A DNA stretch of 64,000 bases from JAYOEY01 sp038116945 (lineage in GTDB: Bacteria > Pseudomonadota > Alphaproteobacteria > MPNO01 > UBA2964), in contig JAYOEY010000005.1 of the NCBI GenBank assembly GCA_038116945.1, positions 1 to 64,000 on the forward strand. The letters are read 5' to 3'. Positions 8,246 to 16,785 of this stretch are shown here, one piece after another (positions within the stretch are counted from its first letter, which is position 1; the number at the start of each line of letters is the position of its first letter). The position numbers and the translations under genes were made by a program. The notes below the pieces were generated by a model. It searched no databases. It worked only from the letters and a program-made list of their open reading frames with translations, and was not told the origin of the DNA.

Positions 8246-9466
8246 ATGGCGACGACCAGCGAACCCTCCGTTCCGATCCGGACCCAGATGGCGGTCTACG
8301 GCGCCGGGGCGTTTTCGAACAGTATGGCGAATTTCGCCGGGGTCCTGGTTCCGTTGTGGGTCGTCACCTTCGGCGTATCCGGCAGTCTGATCGGTCTGGT
8401 CTTCGGAGTCCGCCACTTACTGCCGATGATTCTGTCGATACATGGCGGCGCGCTGATGGATCGACTCGGGACCCGGTCCGTCATGCTGTTTTTCGCCGCC
8501 GTCAATGCTTCGGTGCCGCTTCTGTTCCCGCTGTTTCCCAATGTATGGGCAGCGATGGCGATCCAGGCAGTTGCCGGATTCGCCACCTCTATGGGGTGGG
8601 TCGGCGCCCAGACCCTGATAGGACAGGTCATGAGCGGCAGCGCCACCCATGCAGGGCGACTGACGCTGGCGGTCCGTGTCGGGCATCTGGCAGGCCCAGT
8701 CCTCGCAGGGGCGGCATGGGATTTGGCGGGGCCCTGGGGCGCCTTTTTCACCATGAGCGTCTGGGGCTGGCTTGGATTTCTGGCGGCGCTCTGCCTGCCC
8801 TCGCCGCAGCCGGGTGCAGATGCGCCGAGAAAAAGGATCGCGGGTCGGGATCTCAGGTTTCGGTGGTCGGACTATGTCGCTGCATTCAGGATGCTCGCCG
8901 TGCCCGCAATCCTGTTCGTCATGATGATCACGATGTTGCGTAACGCGGGCAATATCGTTCAGCACTCGTTTTACGTCGTGTATCTGGACGAGGTGGTGGG
9001 GATGGCCGGAACCGCCATCGGTATCCTTACATCGTTCGCCGCCATTACCGGGGTTGGCGGAGCGCTGTCGGTCGGGCCTCTGTCCCGCAAATTCCCTTCT
9101 CAATGGCTTCTGCTTTTGACCGTCGCCGGCGCTGTCGTGATGATCACATTGACCCCGCTTCTGGGCGGTTTCATTCTGCTGGCCGCGGCGATCGGCCTCC
9201 GTGGAGCGTTTCTCGGCATCAGCCAGCCCCTGATGATTTCGATGCTGGCAAGGGCGGCGGGCGGCGAAGATCATGGCAAGCGGGTTGGTCTTCGCAATAC
9301 GGCCAACAGGCTTACCGGCTTTGTCGTTCCGATTCTGATGGGGGCTCTGGTCGACGTGGTCGGGATTGAAAACGGGTTTTACCTGATCGGAGGGACCGTC
9401 GTTTTTCTTCTTGTCCTGGTCGGCGCCTGGGCATTTCGTCGGCCGGGAATGGAAGGCCCTGAATGA
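8246..9466 (+). CDS. MFS transporter, second of three tandem paralogues
   Basis: This 406-aa MFS permease is clearly homologous to both neighbours, with LSIHGGALMDRLGTRSVML after the second membrane segment, MGWVGAQTLIGQVMSG in the N-terminal half, and HSFYVVYLDEV and GISQPLMISMLARA in the C-terminal half. The ATG at 8246 lies 3 nt after the previous stop, and the 3' end overlaps the next start (ATGA), so the three genes form one translationally coupled operon. The conserved GQVM and GGALMDRLG signatures set the trio apart from the unrelated MFS gene at 40.5-41.8 kb. Substrate and direction of transport cannot be inferred. Confidence 0.85.
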   Translation: MATTSEPSVPIRTQMAVYGAGAFSNSMANFAGVLVPLWVVTFGVSGSLIGLVFGVRHLLPMILSIHGGALMDRLGTRSVMLFFAAVNASVPLLFPLFPNVWAAMAIQAVAGFATSMGWVGAQTLIGQVMSGSATHAGRLTLAVRVGHLAGPVLAGAAWDLAGPWGAFFTMSVWGWLGFLAALCLPSPQPGADAPRKRIAGRDLRFRWSDYVAAFRMLAVPAILFVMMITMLRNAGNIVQHSFYVVYLDEVVGMAGTAIGILTSFAAITGVGGALSVGPLSRKFPSQWLLLLTVAGAVVMITLTPLLGGFILLAAAIGLRGAFLGISQPLMISMLARAAGGEDHGKRVGLRNTANRLTGFVVPILMGALVDVVGIENGFYLIGGTVVFLLVLVGAWAFRRPGMEGPE

Positions 9467-10674
9467 CGGAAAAAATCCCCGTTCGGCTCCAGGCGGGCGT
9501 TTACGGCGCTGCGATGTTCAGCAACACGACGCCCAACATGTCATGGATGGCGGTGCCTCTGTTCGTAGCGTCGCTGGAGCTGTCGCCATTCATGATCGGC
9601 CTCGTTCTGGGGTGTCGTCATGTCGGCCCCGTTTTGCTGGCGATCCATGGCGGCGCATTGATGGACCGCCTCGGCACCTGCCGGGTGATGATGTTCTTTG
9701 CGGTAATCGGCGCATTTGTGCCTCTGCTTTATCCGGTTTTCCCGATCGTCGGCGCTTTGATCGTATTTCAGCTCTTTAGCGGGCTCGCGGATTCTCTCGG
9801 CTGGGTCGGGGCGCAGACCCTGGTCGGACAGGTCATGCGGGGGGACGCCAGATATGCTGGACGCATGTCCTTTTTCACCAGAGTCGGCCTTTTCGCAGGG
9901 CCGCCACTCGGCGGTCTTGCCTGGGACCTGTTCGGACCCTGGGGGGCCTTTTCAATGATGAGCCTGTGGTCGGTTGGAGTTTTTTGCTCCGTATTGGCGA
10001 TTCCATCGGGGGCGATAACGCAGACAAAGGACACCGCAGCGGAAGGCGTTTCCTGGCGCGATTTCCTGCCGCGCTGGACCGATTACGTCGAGTCGTTCCG
10101 TTTGCTGCTGATTCCGGCGATCGCCTTTGCGATGGCCATGACGATGCTGCGACATGTCGGCGGAGGCATTCAGGGATCGTTTTATATCGTCTATCTCAAG
10201 GATATCGGAATTTCAGGGACCATGATCGGTCTTTTGCTGACGGTCGGCGGCGTGTTCGGGCTTGGCGGCTCGTTGAGCGTCGCACCGTTGCATAAGTATA
10301 TAGAGGCCCACCGGTTCCTGATCGCGACGGTGGTCGCAACGATCATAGCAGTCACCGTCACGCCGCTACTCGATACCGTGCCGGCCCTTGCGGCGTCCGC
10401 CGCCCTTCGAGGATGGGCACTCGCCGCCAGCCTTGTCCTGCTGATTTCGCTTATCGCGAATGCCGTCGGGCGAGACATGCAGGGCAAGGCGATGGGGCTG
10501 CGTGTTACGCTCAACCAGATTATCTGGTTTATCGTTCCGCCGCTGCTTGGCGCTCTGATCGAGTTCGCAGGCGTTGCTGCCGGGTTTTATATTGCCGGCG
10601 GCGTGACGCTTGCCCTGATCGCGTTTTGCGGATTTGTAGCCGGCCGCAAAGGGAGGACATCCGGCTTTCGATAA
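9463..10674 (+). CDS. MFS transporter, third of three tandem paralogues
   Basis: This is a 403-aa MFS permease with LLAIHGGALMDRLGTCRVMM and LGWVGAQTLVGQVMRG in the same positions as in the two upstream genes, and GGIQGSFYIVYLKDIGISGTMIGLLL in the C-terminal half. The start codon overlaps the previous stop by 4 nt (ATGA). The three copies have diverged well beyond recent duplication, so selection has probably kept them for different substrates or as partners. It ends 13 nt before the convergent receiver-domain gene, with no clear terminator between. Confidence 0.85.
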   Translation: MTEKIPVRLQAGVYGAAMFSNTTPNMSWMAVPLFVASLELSPFMIGLVLGCRHVGPVLLAIHGGALMDRLGTCRVMMFFAVIGAFVPLLYPVFPIVGALIVFQLFSGLADSLGWVGAQTLVGQVMRGDARYAGRMSFFTRVGLFAGPPLGGLAWDLFGPWGAFSMMSLWSVGVFCSVLAIPSGAITQTKDTAAEGVSWRDFLPRWTDYVESFRLLLIPAIAFAMAMTMLRHVGGGIQGSFYIVYLKDIGISGTMIGLLLTVGGVFGLGGSLSVAPLHKYIEAHRFLIATVVATIIAVTVTPLLDTVPALAASAALRGWALAASLVLLISLIANAVGRDMQGKAMGLRVTLNQIIWFIVPPLLGALIEFAGVAAGFYIAGGVTLALIAFCGFVAGRKGRTSGFR

Positions 10675-10687
10675 CCGCGCACACGGA

Positions 10688-11689
10688 CTATGCCGTCGCG
10701 GTCATGCCCCGATCCGAAATAACTTCCGAAATCTCGTTTACCGCGTCGGAGTTTTCTTCCCGGCTCTTAACGGCGAGCCTGAGGGATATCGCCAGCGCCG
10801 GCATTAGTTTGAGGTCGCGTTCCTGGGGATTGTCGATGCATTCGCGTATTCGTTTGGTTACATCGTCAATCGATCTGCAGAGTTTCGACACGGGTTGCAG
10901 TTCGGTTTTTCTGAGCCGTCGATCGGTTTCCCCGCAAGTCAGGGAAATGTCGTCCAAGATGCCGTTGATCAAGGCGAGATCGTCTTCCTGCTCGATGGCC
11001 GTCAATAGCTGCTGGGCCTGATAGCCGATGTGGGAAACATTGCGGACGATCTTGTCGAAATTCAATTCCTCGATCGCCCTGTCAATTTCCTTTTGGATAT
11101 CGGCGCTTGCGTCTTTCCCGAGAACGCGCGCCTGCATGACGTTCGGGACTTTCTTGGGTTCGATGACCTGTCTGCCCGGACGCGGTCCGGTACGGCGGTC
11201 CGGACCGATATAATTCGACGTTACAACGAAAAGTTTTCGATGATAGGTCAGGGTCTCGATGCGCTGGCTGAGCTGCTTGCGGGAGGCCGGCTGTACAAGC
11301 AGGTCGTCCGCGCCGGAATCCGCGACTTCGCGAACCAGCGCTTCCGAAGGCTCCCACGTGGTCACAATGATCGACATGAACGGATTGAATCCGACCCGGT
11401 TATGCCGAATGTCGCGAATGATGTCGCAGATGACGCCGTCCGACAGTTTATAATCGGAAATCATGAAATCGGGCGGGCGGGTTTCCAGCGCCTTGAGGAC
11501 GTCTTCAATGGTTTCGGCGGTTCGAATGTTCCGAAAGTCGAGGTCGCTGAGCGACTGACGCAGGCTCGCGCTGTACTGGCTTTTTGCCGAGACAAGCAGC
11601 AGGTCGACCCTGTCAAAAAATACTTTGCTGCCCACTATCACTCTGCCGTTTCGTGGAGGACAAATTGCTTCCGGCCAGTTTATTGGCAA
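10688..11689 (-). CDS. Receiver-domain protein with degenerate phosphorylation site
   Basis: The 333-aa protein has an N-terminal CheY-like receiver (about residues 28-145) and an alpha-helical C-terminal half of unknown function. The phospho-acceptor aspartate is kept (Asp79 in MISDYKLSDG). The acidic pair that binds Mg2+ at the end of strand 1 reads S-A (LLVSAKS), and the strand-5 lysine is replaced by Gln133 in LLVQPASRKQL. Phosphorylation is therefore doubtful and it may act as a docking or constitutive module. No DNA-binding or enzymatic output domain is visible. The start is uncertain: TTG at 11689 is the longest, with in-frame GTG codons about 16-18 codons further on. Confidence 0.65.
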   Translation of the reverse strand: MPINWPEAICPPRNGRVIVGSKVFFDRVDLLLVSAKSQYSASLRQSLSDLDFRNIRTAETIEDVLKALETRPPDFMISDYKLSDGVICDIIRDIRHNRVGFNPFMSIIVTTWEPSEALVREVADSGADDLLVQPASRKQLSQRIETLTYHRKLFVVTSNYIGPDRRTGPRPGRQVIEPKKVPNVMQARVLGKDASADIQKEIDRAIEELNFDKIVRNVSHIGYQAQQLLTAIEQEDDLALINGILDDISLTCGETDRRLRKTELQPVSKLCRSIDDVTKRIRECIDNPQERDLKLMPALAISLRLAVKSREENSDAVNEISEVISDRGMTATA

Positions 11690-11795
11690 TCACGTTAATA
11701 AATCGCTATTCGGTCAATATTGTTTTAAGCAAAGGCGTTTCAAAAGCGCTCGATCCGTAAACGGTGCAACAAAGCGGGTTCGAAACACCGCGTTT

Positions 11796-12782
11796 TCAGC
11801 CGTAATTCAACGATATCCGGGAAATTTCCTCCCGCATCCAGGATGCGGTCGCCCGGATGGCATCGTCCAGATCGGTTGTCTGCCGCCAGCCAAGCAGTTC
11901 CCGGGTTTCCCGGTCGACGAACCCATGTCTTCGCATGTCGTAGACCGACCTGTCGTCAATGACAGCCGGCTCGTTCCGCTCGATGTTGCCGAGCAGCTGT
12001 CTCGTTCGGTTCTGCAATTCGGAGATCGTGAATCCCGAATAGCCATGGATTTCGAATGCGTGTCCCCCGATACCCGGGACCGATGCCGCAAGAAGAATGG
12101 CCTCTATCGCGTCATCTATAAAAAGGCAGTCGTGTCGGGTTTCCGGATAAGATCCCGCGCCGTTTCCGTGGATCGCGTCCGAGATGATAGCATCCAGAAT
12201 GCCGCATTTCGCGCCCGCTCCCGGACCGAAGACGTTGCCAAACCGCAGGCTCACCGTCTCCACACCGTAGGTCTCGAAATAGGCCGAACAGTAATTTTCT
12301 CCTGAAAGTTTGCCTGCGCGGAAGGGGGTCGCGACACGTTCGACTTCGTCCCGGTTCCCCGTAATTCCGCTGTACGAGGCGAAGACGAAGCGGTTCACGC
12401 CGTTCGCCCGGGCCGCTTCAAGCATATTGAGCGTACCGAATACATTCACCGCGCAATCGATCGCGGTATCGCATTCCCAAGGGCCTTCGTCCCGCGGAGA
12501 GGCCAGATGAACGATTATGTCCGCACAGGAAGCAGCCTTGAATGCGAGCGGCCCGTCGACAACGTCGCCAATGACCAGTTCGATGTGATCGAAAGTATCG
12601 GTCGGCAGCAGCGAAATATCCGATGATTCCGTAATTTTCAGAGGCGCTACGGTCGAAAGCTGCTGCTGCGACCCTGTCGAACAATTGTCGATGACCCGGA
12701 CCGAATGTCCGCCGTCCTGCAGGAGGGATTCAATCAGCCGTGTGCCGATATGGCCGCATCCGCCGGTGATCAGCCAGCGCAT
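11796..12782 (-). CDS. NAD-dependent epimerase/dehydratase (extended SDR) with Tyr-to-Phe at the catalytic motif
   Basis: From the ATG at 12782 the product has 328 aa. It begins with MRWLITGGCGHIG, the GxxGxxG NAD(P)-binding loop of extended SDR sugar epimerases, and continues with GDVVD, VHLASPRDEGPWE and LRFGNVFGPGAG, all typical of UDP-sugar 4-epimerases and dehydratases. The active-site YxxxK motif reads F154-R-A-G-K158 (ATPFRAGKLSGE), so the catalytic tyrosine is a phenylalanine. I chose the ATG at 12782 because GGACAGG precedes it; another ATG lies ten codons upstream. It probably acts on a nucleotide sugar, but with an altered mechanism or lost activity. Confidence 0.75.
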   Translation of the reverse strand: MRWLITGGCGHIGTRLIESLLQDGGHSVRVIDNCSTGSQQQLSTVAPLKITESSDISLLPTDTFDHIELVIGDVVDGPLAFKAASCADIIVHLASPRDEGPWECDTAIDCAVNVFGTLNMLEAARANGVNRFVFASYSGITGNRDEVERVATPFRAGKLSGENYCSAYFETYGVETVSLRFGNVFGPGAGAKCGILDAIISDAIHGNGAGSYPETRHDCLFIDDAIEAILLAASVPGIGGHAFEIHGYSGFTISELQNRTRQLLGNIERNEPAVIDDRSVYDMRRHGFVDRETRELLGWRQTTDLDDAIRATASWMREEISRISLNYG

Positions 12783-12981
12783 GCGCCTGTCCTGCCCGGA
12801 CGATGCGGCCATCGCATCTGGGTAAGGTGTCGGTCGATCGAAAATGATCTGCCTGAAAACACGAAAATGGATCCTTTGCCGTTTTCGAACAGGACGATTG
12901 CCGAGGAAGTTTAACGGTCGGTAAAGAGCGCGGGAATTTGTCCCGTCCTTGGACCTGTGCCGGTCCCTTCACCCGTTTCGA

Positions 12982-13010
12982 TTGACGGATTACGGGCCCC
13001 GGAATAAAGT
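12982..13010 (+). promoter_or_regulatory. Putative sigma-70 promoter for the HigA-like gene
   Basis: TTGACG at 12982-12987 and TAAAGT at 13005-13010 are separated by 17 nt. The start codon of the HigA-like gene is at 13017, only 6 nt after the -10 box, and no Shine-Dalgarno sequence fits between, so the transcript could be leaderless. Prediction from sequence alone. Confidence 0.4.
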
Positions 13011-13016
13011 CCGGAC

Positions 13017-13520
13017 ATGGCGAAACGTAGCGCCCCAGCGCACCCCGGATACATTCTCCTCAAGCGCGCCATGGAGCCGCTTGGCATAAGCCGTAATCAG
13101 CTGGCGCGGGATCTTGACGTGCCAGTCGGCCGGATCAGCGACATTACGAACGGGAAGCGTGGCATTACCGCGGACACCGCCTTGCGGTTCGGCCGGTATT
13201 TCGGGACGGGACCGGAATTATGGATGCGCCTTCAAGCGGAGTACGATCTCGACGTCGCGCGAGCGGTGAACTGGCGGGACATAGAACAGCGGGTTCGGAT
13301 TCTCGATGCCGACGAGGTCGTCGATGCCGGGGAAATGGCGCTTCCGGTTCCAGACGCTTCGCGACGGTCGGAGAAGCGTGACGAGGACGAAGATCGGCCT
13401 TCTGCGTCGCGACCGGACGAGGAGGGAAGGGAGCCGCCAGACGTTCCGGATCCCGTAGGCGAGGAAGACATTGAGATTCCGCCTGCGCCCTTGTCCACGA
13501 AACCCGAAATTTCCGGATAG
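13017..13520 (+). CDS. HigA/VapI-type XRE-family regulator without adjacent toxin
   Basis: The 167-aa protein begins with a HigA-like XRE helix-turn-helix domain. HPGYILLKRAMEPLGISRNQLARDLDVPVGRISDITNGKRGITADTALRFGRYFGTGPELWMRLQ covers about residues 9-75 and matches the usual HigA pattern closely. The C-terminal 70 residues are a charged, proline-rich acidic tail (EKRDEDEDRPSASRP, EEDIEIPPAP) that normal HigA proteins of about 100 aa lack. No HigB-type toxin lies on either side: the flanks are the SDR gene and the cupin gene, both on the other strand. It may be a solitary regulator or an antitoxin whose partner is elsewhere or lost. Confidence 0.8.
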   Translation: MAKRSAPAHPGYILLKRAMEPLGISRNQLARDLDVPVGRISDITNGKRGITADTALRFGRYFGTGPELWMRLQAEYDLDVARAVNWRDIEQRVRILDADEVVDAGEMALPVPDASRRSEKRDEDEDRPSASRPDEEGREPPDVPDPVGEEDIEIPPAPLSTKPEISG

Positions 13521-13552
13521 CCCGCTTTTCGCTGTTTCCGTCTGTGGGCGAC

Positions 13553-14701
13553 TCAGGGGAGCGGGGTAATTCCGCCGTCCGGCGTCCGGCCCTCGCGGCG
13601 GTGGAAACCGAGCGCCTTAAGGGTCGGTTCGTCGCTTGTGACAAACAGGACGGCGTCGCTTGTCGTCGAGCGATTGACATGCTCGAACCAGCCGCCGCCC
13701 GGCACGGCGATCGCATCGAACGGCGACCAGTCGAAGGTTTCCCCGTCGATGACCGTGCTCCCTTCGCCCTCGAACGCAATGCAGACCATGCTGGCATTCT
13801 GGCGCTGGGCCAGGGTTTTCTCGCCCGGTCGCAGCAATTGGCCGTAAAATGTCATGCTCCGGAAAGGCGGCAGACCGGTCGTCGGATCGGTATACTCCAC
13901 CGATATGGCGTCATGCGGCGTGCCGTCATGCTCTCTGAAGCTTTCCAGCAACGACCGGGTGTCGTCCCATCGATAGACATACATGGGGGAATGGTGACCT
14001 GTACCCCGCCGATCCGGCCGGAAACGGGGTAAAAGTCCGCCGCGCCCGTATGTCCTGCTGGAAAAATCGCCGGAATAACGGGCTGTTTGCTCCTGTCTGG
14101 CGACTTTCCGGCCGTCCTCCTCTTCCCGATAGTCGTGTTCGAATGACGCGCTGTTCAGGAATTCGCTCAAGGGGAGGTCGAGGATGCTGACGTTGACCGC
14201 AAAATCGTCGCCGTGATTGCCGTGGTTGTGCCAGGCGTCTGCCGGCGTAAGCACCAGATCGCCCGGCCCGAACACGATGTCTTCGCCCTCTACGCCCGTG
14301 AAGTTGTTTTCTCCGGTCAGGCCGATCCGGACAGCATTGATCGAATGACGGTGCGGCGGCATGATTTCGCGCGGATCGTTCAGCCGGTATGCCGTGTAAA
14401 GCGTGCTCACGGTGGCGCGGACCGGTGCAAGGCCCGGATTGACGAGAACGATCGATCTCCTTTCCGAGTCTTCCATCGTGATCAGTTCAGCGGCCTCGTA
14501 AAGGAGCGGTTCTATATCGCTATAGCGCCAGCGGTAGGGTACCGCTTTCCGGCCTTTCAGGACCTGCGAGTCTTCGTTGTGTTCCGTCCCGGTATCGACC
14601 GCCCAGTACGGCGCCATGTCCAGCCGGTCGAGCGTCTCATAGACCGATGCCAGCCGCGCATCGCGGTTGCTGCCTGCGTGGTCCTCTTCCGGAAGCGGCA
14701 T
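13553..14701 (-). CDS. Cupin-domain ring-cleavage dioxygenase, gentisate 1,2-dioxygenase-like
   Basis: The 382-aa bicupin protein resembles gentisate and 1-hydroxy-2-naphthoate dioxygenases. Its N-terminal cupin holds the iron-binding residues: His117 and His119 in MPPHRHSINAVR and His158 in ADAWHNHGNHGD, which correspond to the Fe(II) site of the family. The second cupin (about residues 270-365, VIDGETFDWSPFDAIAVPGGGWFEHVN) keeps the fold. It probably cleaves a hydroxylated benzoate-like ring in the cytoplasm; the precise substrate is open. It is 23 nt downstream of the LVIVD-repeat gene on the same strand, so the two are likely one operon. Confidence 0.78.
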   Translation of the reverse strand: MPLPEEDHAGSNRDARLASVYETLDRLDMAPYWAVDTGTEHNEDSQVLKGRKAVPYRWRYSDIEPLLYEAAELITMEDSERRSIVLVNPGLAPVRATVSTLYTAYRLNDPREIMPPHRHSINAVRIGLTGENNFTGVEGEDIVFGPGDLVLTPADAWHNHGNHGDDFAVNVSILDLPLSEFLNSASFEHDYREEEDGRKVARQEQTARYSGDFSSRTYGRGGLLPRFRPDRRGTGHHSPMYVYRWDDTRSLLESFREHDGTPHDAISVEYTDPTTGLPPFRSMTFYGQLLRPGEKTLAQRQNASMVCIAFEGEGSTVIDGETFDWSPFDAIAVPGGGWFEHVNRSTTSDAVLFVTSDEPTLKALGFHRREGRTPDGGITPLP

Positions 14702-14724
14702 TCGGCCCCCCCTCCTGTAGCGGC

Positions 14725-15840
14725 TCAGGTTCGTTCGAGAATGTGCAGCCCGCGCACCCGGTCAAGCAGGAAAATCAGGCCGTCATCGTCTACCGTGACA
14801 TCGTTGCTCGACACCCGTTCGCTTCCCGGCGGTGGGTCGGGCAGGAAACGGGCGACCTCCTTCGGCGTGTGCGGGTTGGCGATGTCGACCACGCGCAACC
14901 CGCCTGCGAACCACGCGACGGGAATTTCCGTTCCCGTCACGATCTCGCACGGCTGGTGGCAGCCCGACATCGACGGCTGAGGAGAACCGTCGACGCCGTC
15001 GATCTGGAAACTGCCGAACGGCATGGGGTGCCTTTCATCCGTGATGTCCACCATCCAGAGAAAAGATGGAGAGGAGGGATAGGCCTGCGCGACGTCCTCG
15101 TCGGCGACCAGCAACACGTTCCGTCCCATCAGCGGAAACGGAATCGGCAACGTGGTGTGCGTCGGCCACGGGAACGGCGGGCTCCAGTCCAGGCCCGAAA
15201 TGAATCTCGGTCTGGACATGTCTTCAATGCCCAGAATGACGAAACCGGCATGCCAGTAACTCACATAGAGCCGGTCGCCGAGCCGCAGGGGATGATGGCA
15301 CCTTGGCTCTCGGTCCCATGCGGGATTGATTTCTTCTCCGCCGGCCGCCCATTGTCCGGGCATCCACCAGCGCCCCACCTCTTCGGGATTCGCTGGATCC
15401 TTAAGGTCCAGGATCATCACGATATTGCCGAGATAGCCTTCGACGGTCGGAGAAATATAGGCGTAACGGCCGTCGAAATCGAACCGGTGGACACCCTTGC
15501 CCGCAGTATTCCACTGGCAGATTTCCCGAGGGTTTCTCGGGTCGCTGATATCGTAAATGCCGAGCCCGCCCATGAACCCGTCAGGCTGCGGTCCCGACAG
15601 CCGTTCCTTGTTTGTCACCATGAGGCCGTTGCCGACCCTCACCTTGTGCGAATGGGTGTTGGCCGGCATATCGAGCGTTGCCACGACGCGCGGATTTGCG
15701 CGGTCGCTGATATCGATGACCGTTGTGCCCGCCGGCGCGTTCATATGGCCGACGAAAGCGTAGTTGCCTTCAACCACGACCTGGCCGCCCCCGGGGCAGT
15801 CGAGCCAGGCCACTTCACGAATTCCGGATATGCTTGTCAT
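14725..15840 (-). CDS. LVIVD-repeat beta-propeller protein
   Basis: The 371-aa protein is made of repeated units of the form GxYAFVG..NAPAGTTVIDISDRANPRVV, GGLGIYDISDPRNPREI, NIVMILDLKDPANPEEV, FLWMVDITDERHPM and GGLRVVDIANPHTPKEV, which are LVIVD repeats forming a beta-propeller. Several conserved histidines (NTHSHKV, KGVHRFDF, CHHPLR, GCHQPCEI) could bind a metal, as in selenium-binding-protein-like and carotenoid-oxygenase-like propellers; this is inference. No signal peptide is visible. It is the first gene of an operon with the gentisate-dioxygenase-like cupin, which suggests a role in the same catabolic route. Confidence 0.75.
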   Translation of the reverse strand: MTSISGIREVAWLDCPGGGQVVVEGNYAFVGHMNAPAGTTVIDISDRANPRVVATLDMPANTHSHKVRVGNGLMVTNKERLSGPQPDGFMGGLGIYDISDPRNPREICQWNTAGKGVHRFDFDGRYAYISPTVEGYLGNIVMILDLKDPANPEEVGRWWMPGQWAAGGEEINPAWDREPRCHHPLRLGDRLYVSYWHAGFVILGIEDMSRPRFISGLDWSPPFPWPTHTTLPIPFPLMGRNVLLVADEDVAQAYPSSPSFLWMVDITDERHPMPFGSFQIDGVDGSPQPSMSGCHQPCEIVTGTEIPVAWFAGGLRVVDIANPHTPKEVARFLPDPPPGSERVSSNDVTVDDDGLIFLLDRVRGLHILERT

Positions 15841-15910
15841 GCAGGGATGTTAGAGGACGCGCGGAAGTTCCGCAACGCGTGCTGGCGTTGGAAGCCGGCC
15901 CGGTCCGGGG

Positions 15911-16660
15911 TCAGAAAATCGTAACTTCCTTGAGAAGCAGGCCGTCGATTTCGGTCTGTCCTGCCGACCGGACGCTGTTCGTGAGATTTTTCTGCAGTTC
16001 CTGCATGTTCAGGCCACGATCGAGGGTTTCCATGCGCCTGATATCTCCGGCCATACGGTTCACGATTGCAGTGAGATTTCGTTCGATTTCCAGGTTCTGG
16101 TCCTTGTTTTTCAGCTTCACGCCGACCTTGATATGGAGAACGCGTTCCTCGTCGCCGGACCTGATGTTGGCCGATATTTCAGGGAGATCGTATATTGTCG
16201 TCTCCTTCGCGGGGGCGATTCGCTTGGTCAGGATATCCAGATTCAAATCAAGTTTTTCACCCCACAGAACGACGAATATAAGATTGCCTGAAAGCCCGAA
16301 AACGAGCGCCAAGGCCAGCATGACCGACCTTGGTTCAAATTTCTGCGACGTGCCGTCCTTGCCGTTCGCAACCCTTTTTCGCGATGATTTGTTCGGGGAT
16401 TTCGAGCCCGTTCGGTTTTTTCCGGTCTTGGACGAGGCCAGAACCTTGTCTTCCTGATTGTAATAGCTGAAAACCGTTTTTTCCCGGAAAACGCCGGTTT
16501 CTTCGTCGTATATTTCTTCGACGACCTTGACGCCATCGTTCCGGCGGTCGGCGGCAAGCGTATTTGCAAAGGCGATTGCGGCGCCCTTGTCCCGTTCCTG
16601 GGACTCGACGGTCCATTTCTCCTTTCGGAGAACATAAACTTCGTAGTTGCTGCCGGCCAT
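15911..16660 (-). CDS. Single-pass membrane protein with FliL-like periplasmic domain
   Basis: The 249-aa protein has a cytoplasmic N-terminal region (residues 1-75, YEVYVLRKEKWTVESQERDKGAAIAFANTLA), a basic Ser/Lys-rich linker (75-110), one membrane segment (about 112-134) and a C-terminal domain that resembles FliL. The pattern IYDLPEISANIRSGDEERVLHIKVGVKLKN, then helices ending in LRRMETLDRGLNMQELQKNLTNSVR, and the final strand IDGLLLKEVTIF match FliL from the strand after the linker to the C terminus. FliL normally sits beside flagellar motor genes; here no flagellar gene is near. The N-terminal half, which FliL lacks, suggests a FliL-related stator or signalling partner. Assignment rests on pattern recognition. 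Confidence 0.55.
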   Translation of the reverse strand: MAGSNYEVYVLRKEKWTVESQERDKGAAIAFANTLAADRRNDGVKVVEEIYDEETGVFREKTVFSYYNQEDKVLASSKTGKNRTGSKSPNKSSRKRVANGKDGTSQKFEPRSVMLALALVFGLSGNLIFVVLWGEKLDLNLDILTKRIAPAKETTIYDLPEISANIRSGDEERVLHIKVGVKLKNKDQNLEIERNLTAIVNRMAGDIRRMETLDRGLNMQELQKNLTNSVRSAGQTEIDGLLLKEVTIF

Positions 16661-16785
16661 TCGACCAAACTCGATTATCGTCGATAAGTCTCTGTTCTAT
16701 ATTATTATCCGTGATAAGGTTTTTTATTTTATTAATACCGACAAACATTTCTATTGGTTAATTTATTATTTGTTTTAATTGTAAA

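Noticed and set aside
10675..10700. Hairpin between the MFS and receiver genes (ACCGCG...CGCGGT) as terminator
   Set aside because: It overlaps the coding end of the receiver gene and has no T-run.
13017..13520. HigBA toxin-antitoxin pair
   Set aside because: No HigB-like gene occurs within reach on either strand; only the HigA-like protein is present.
15911..16660. Flagellar gene cluster
   Set aside because: Only a FliL-like domain is present; no other flagellar gene lies nearby.
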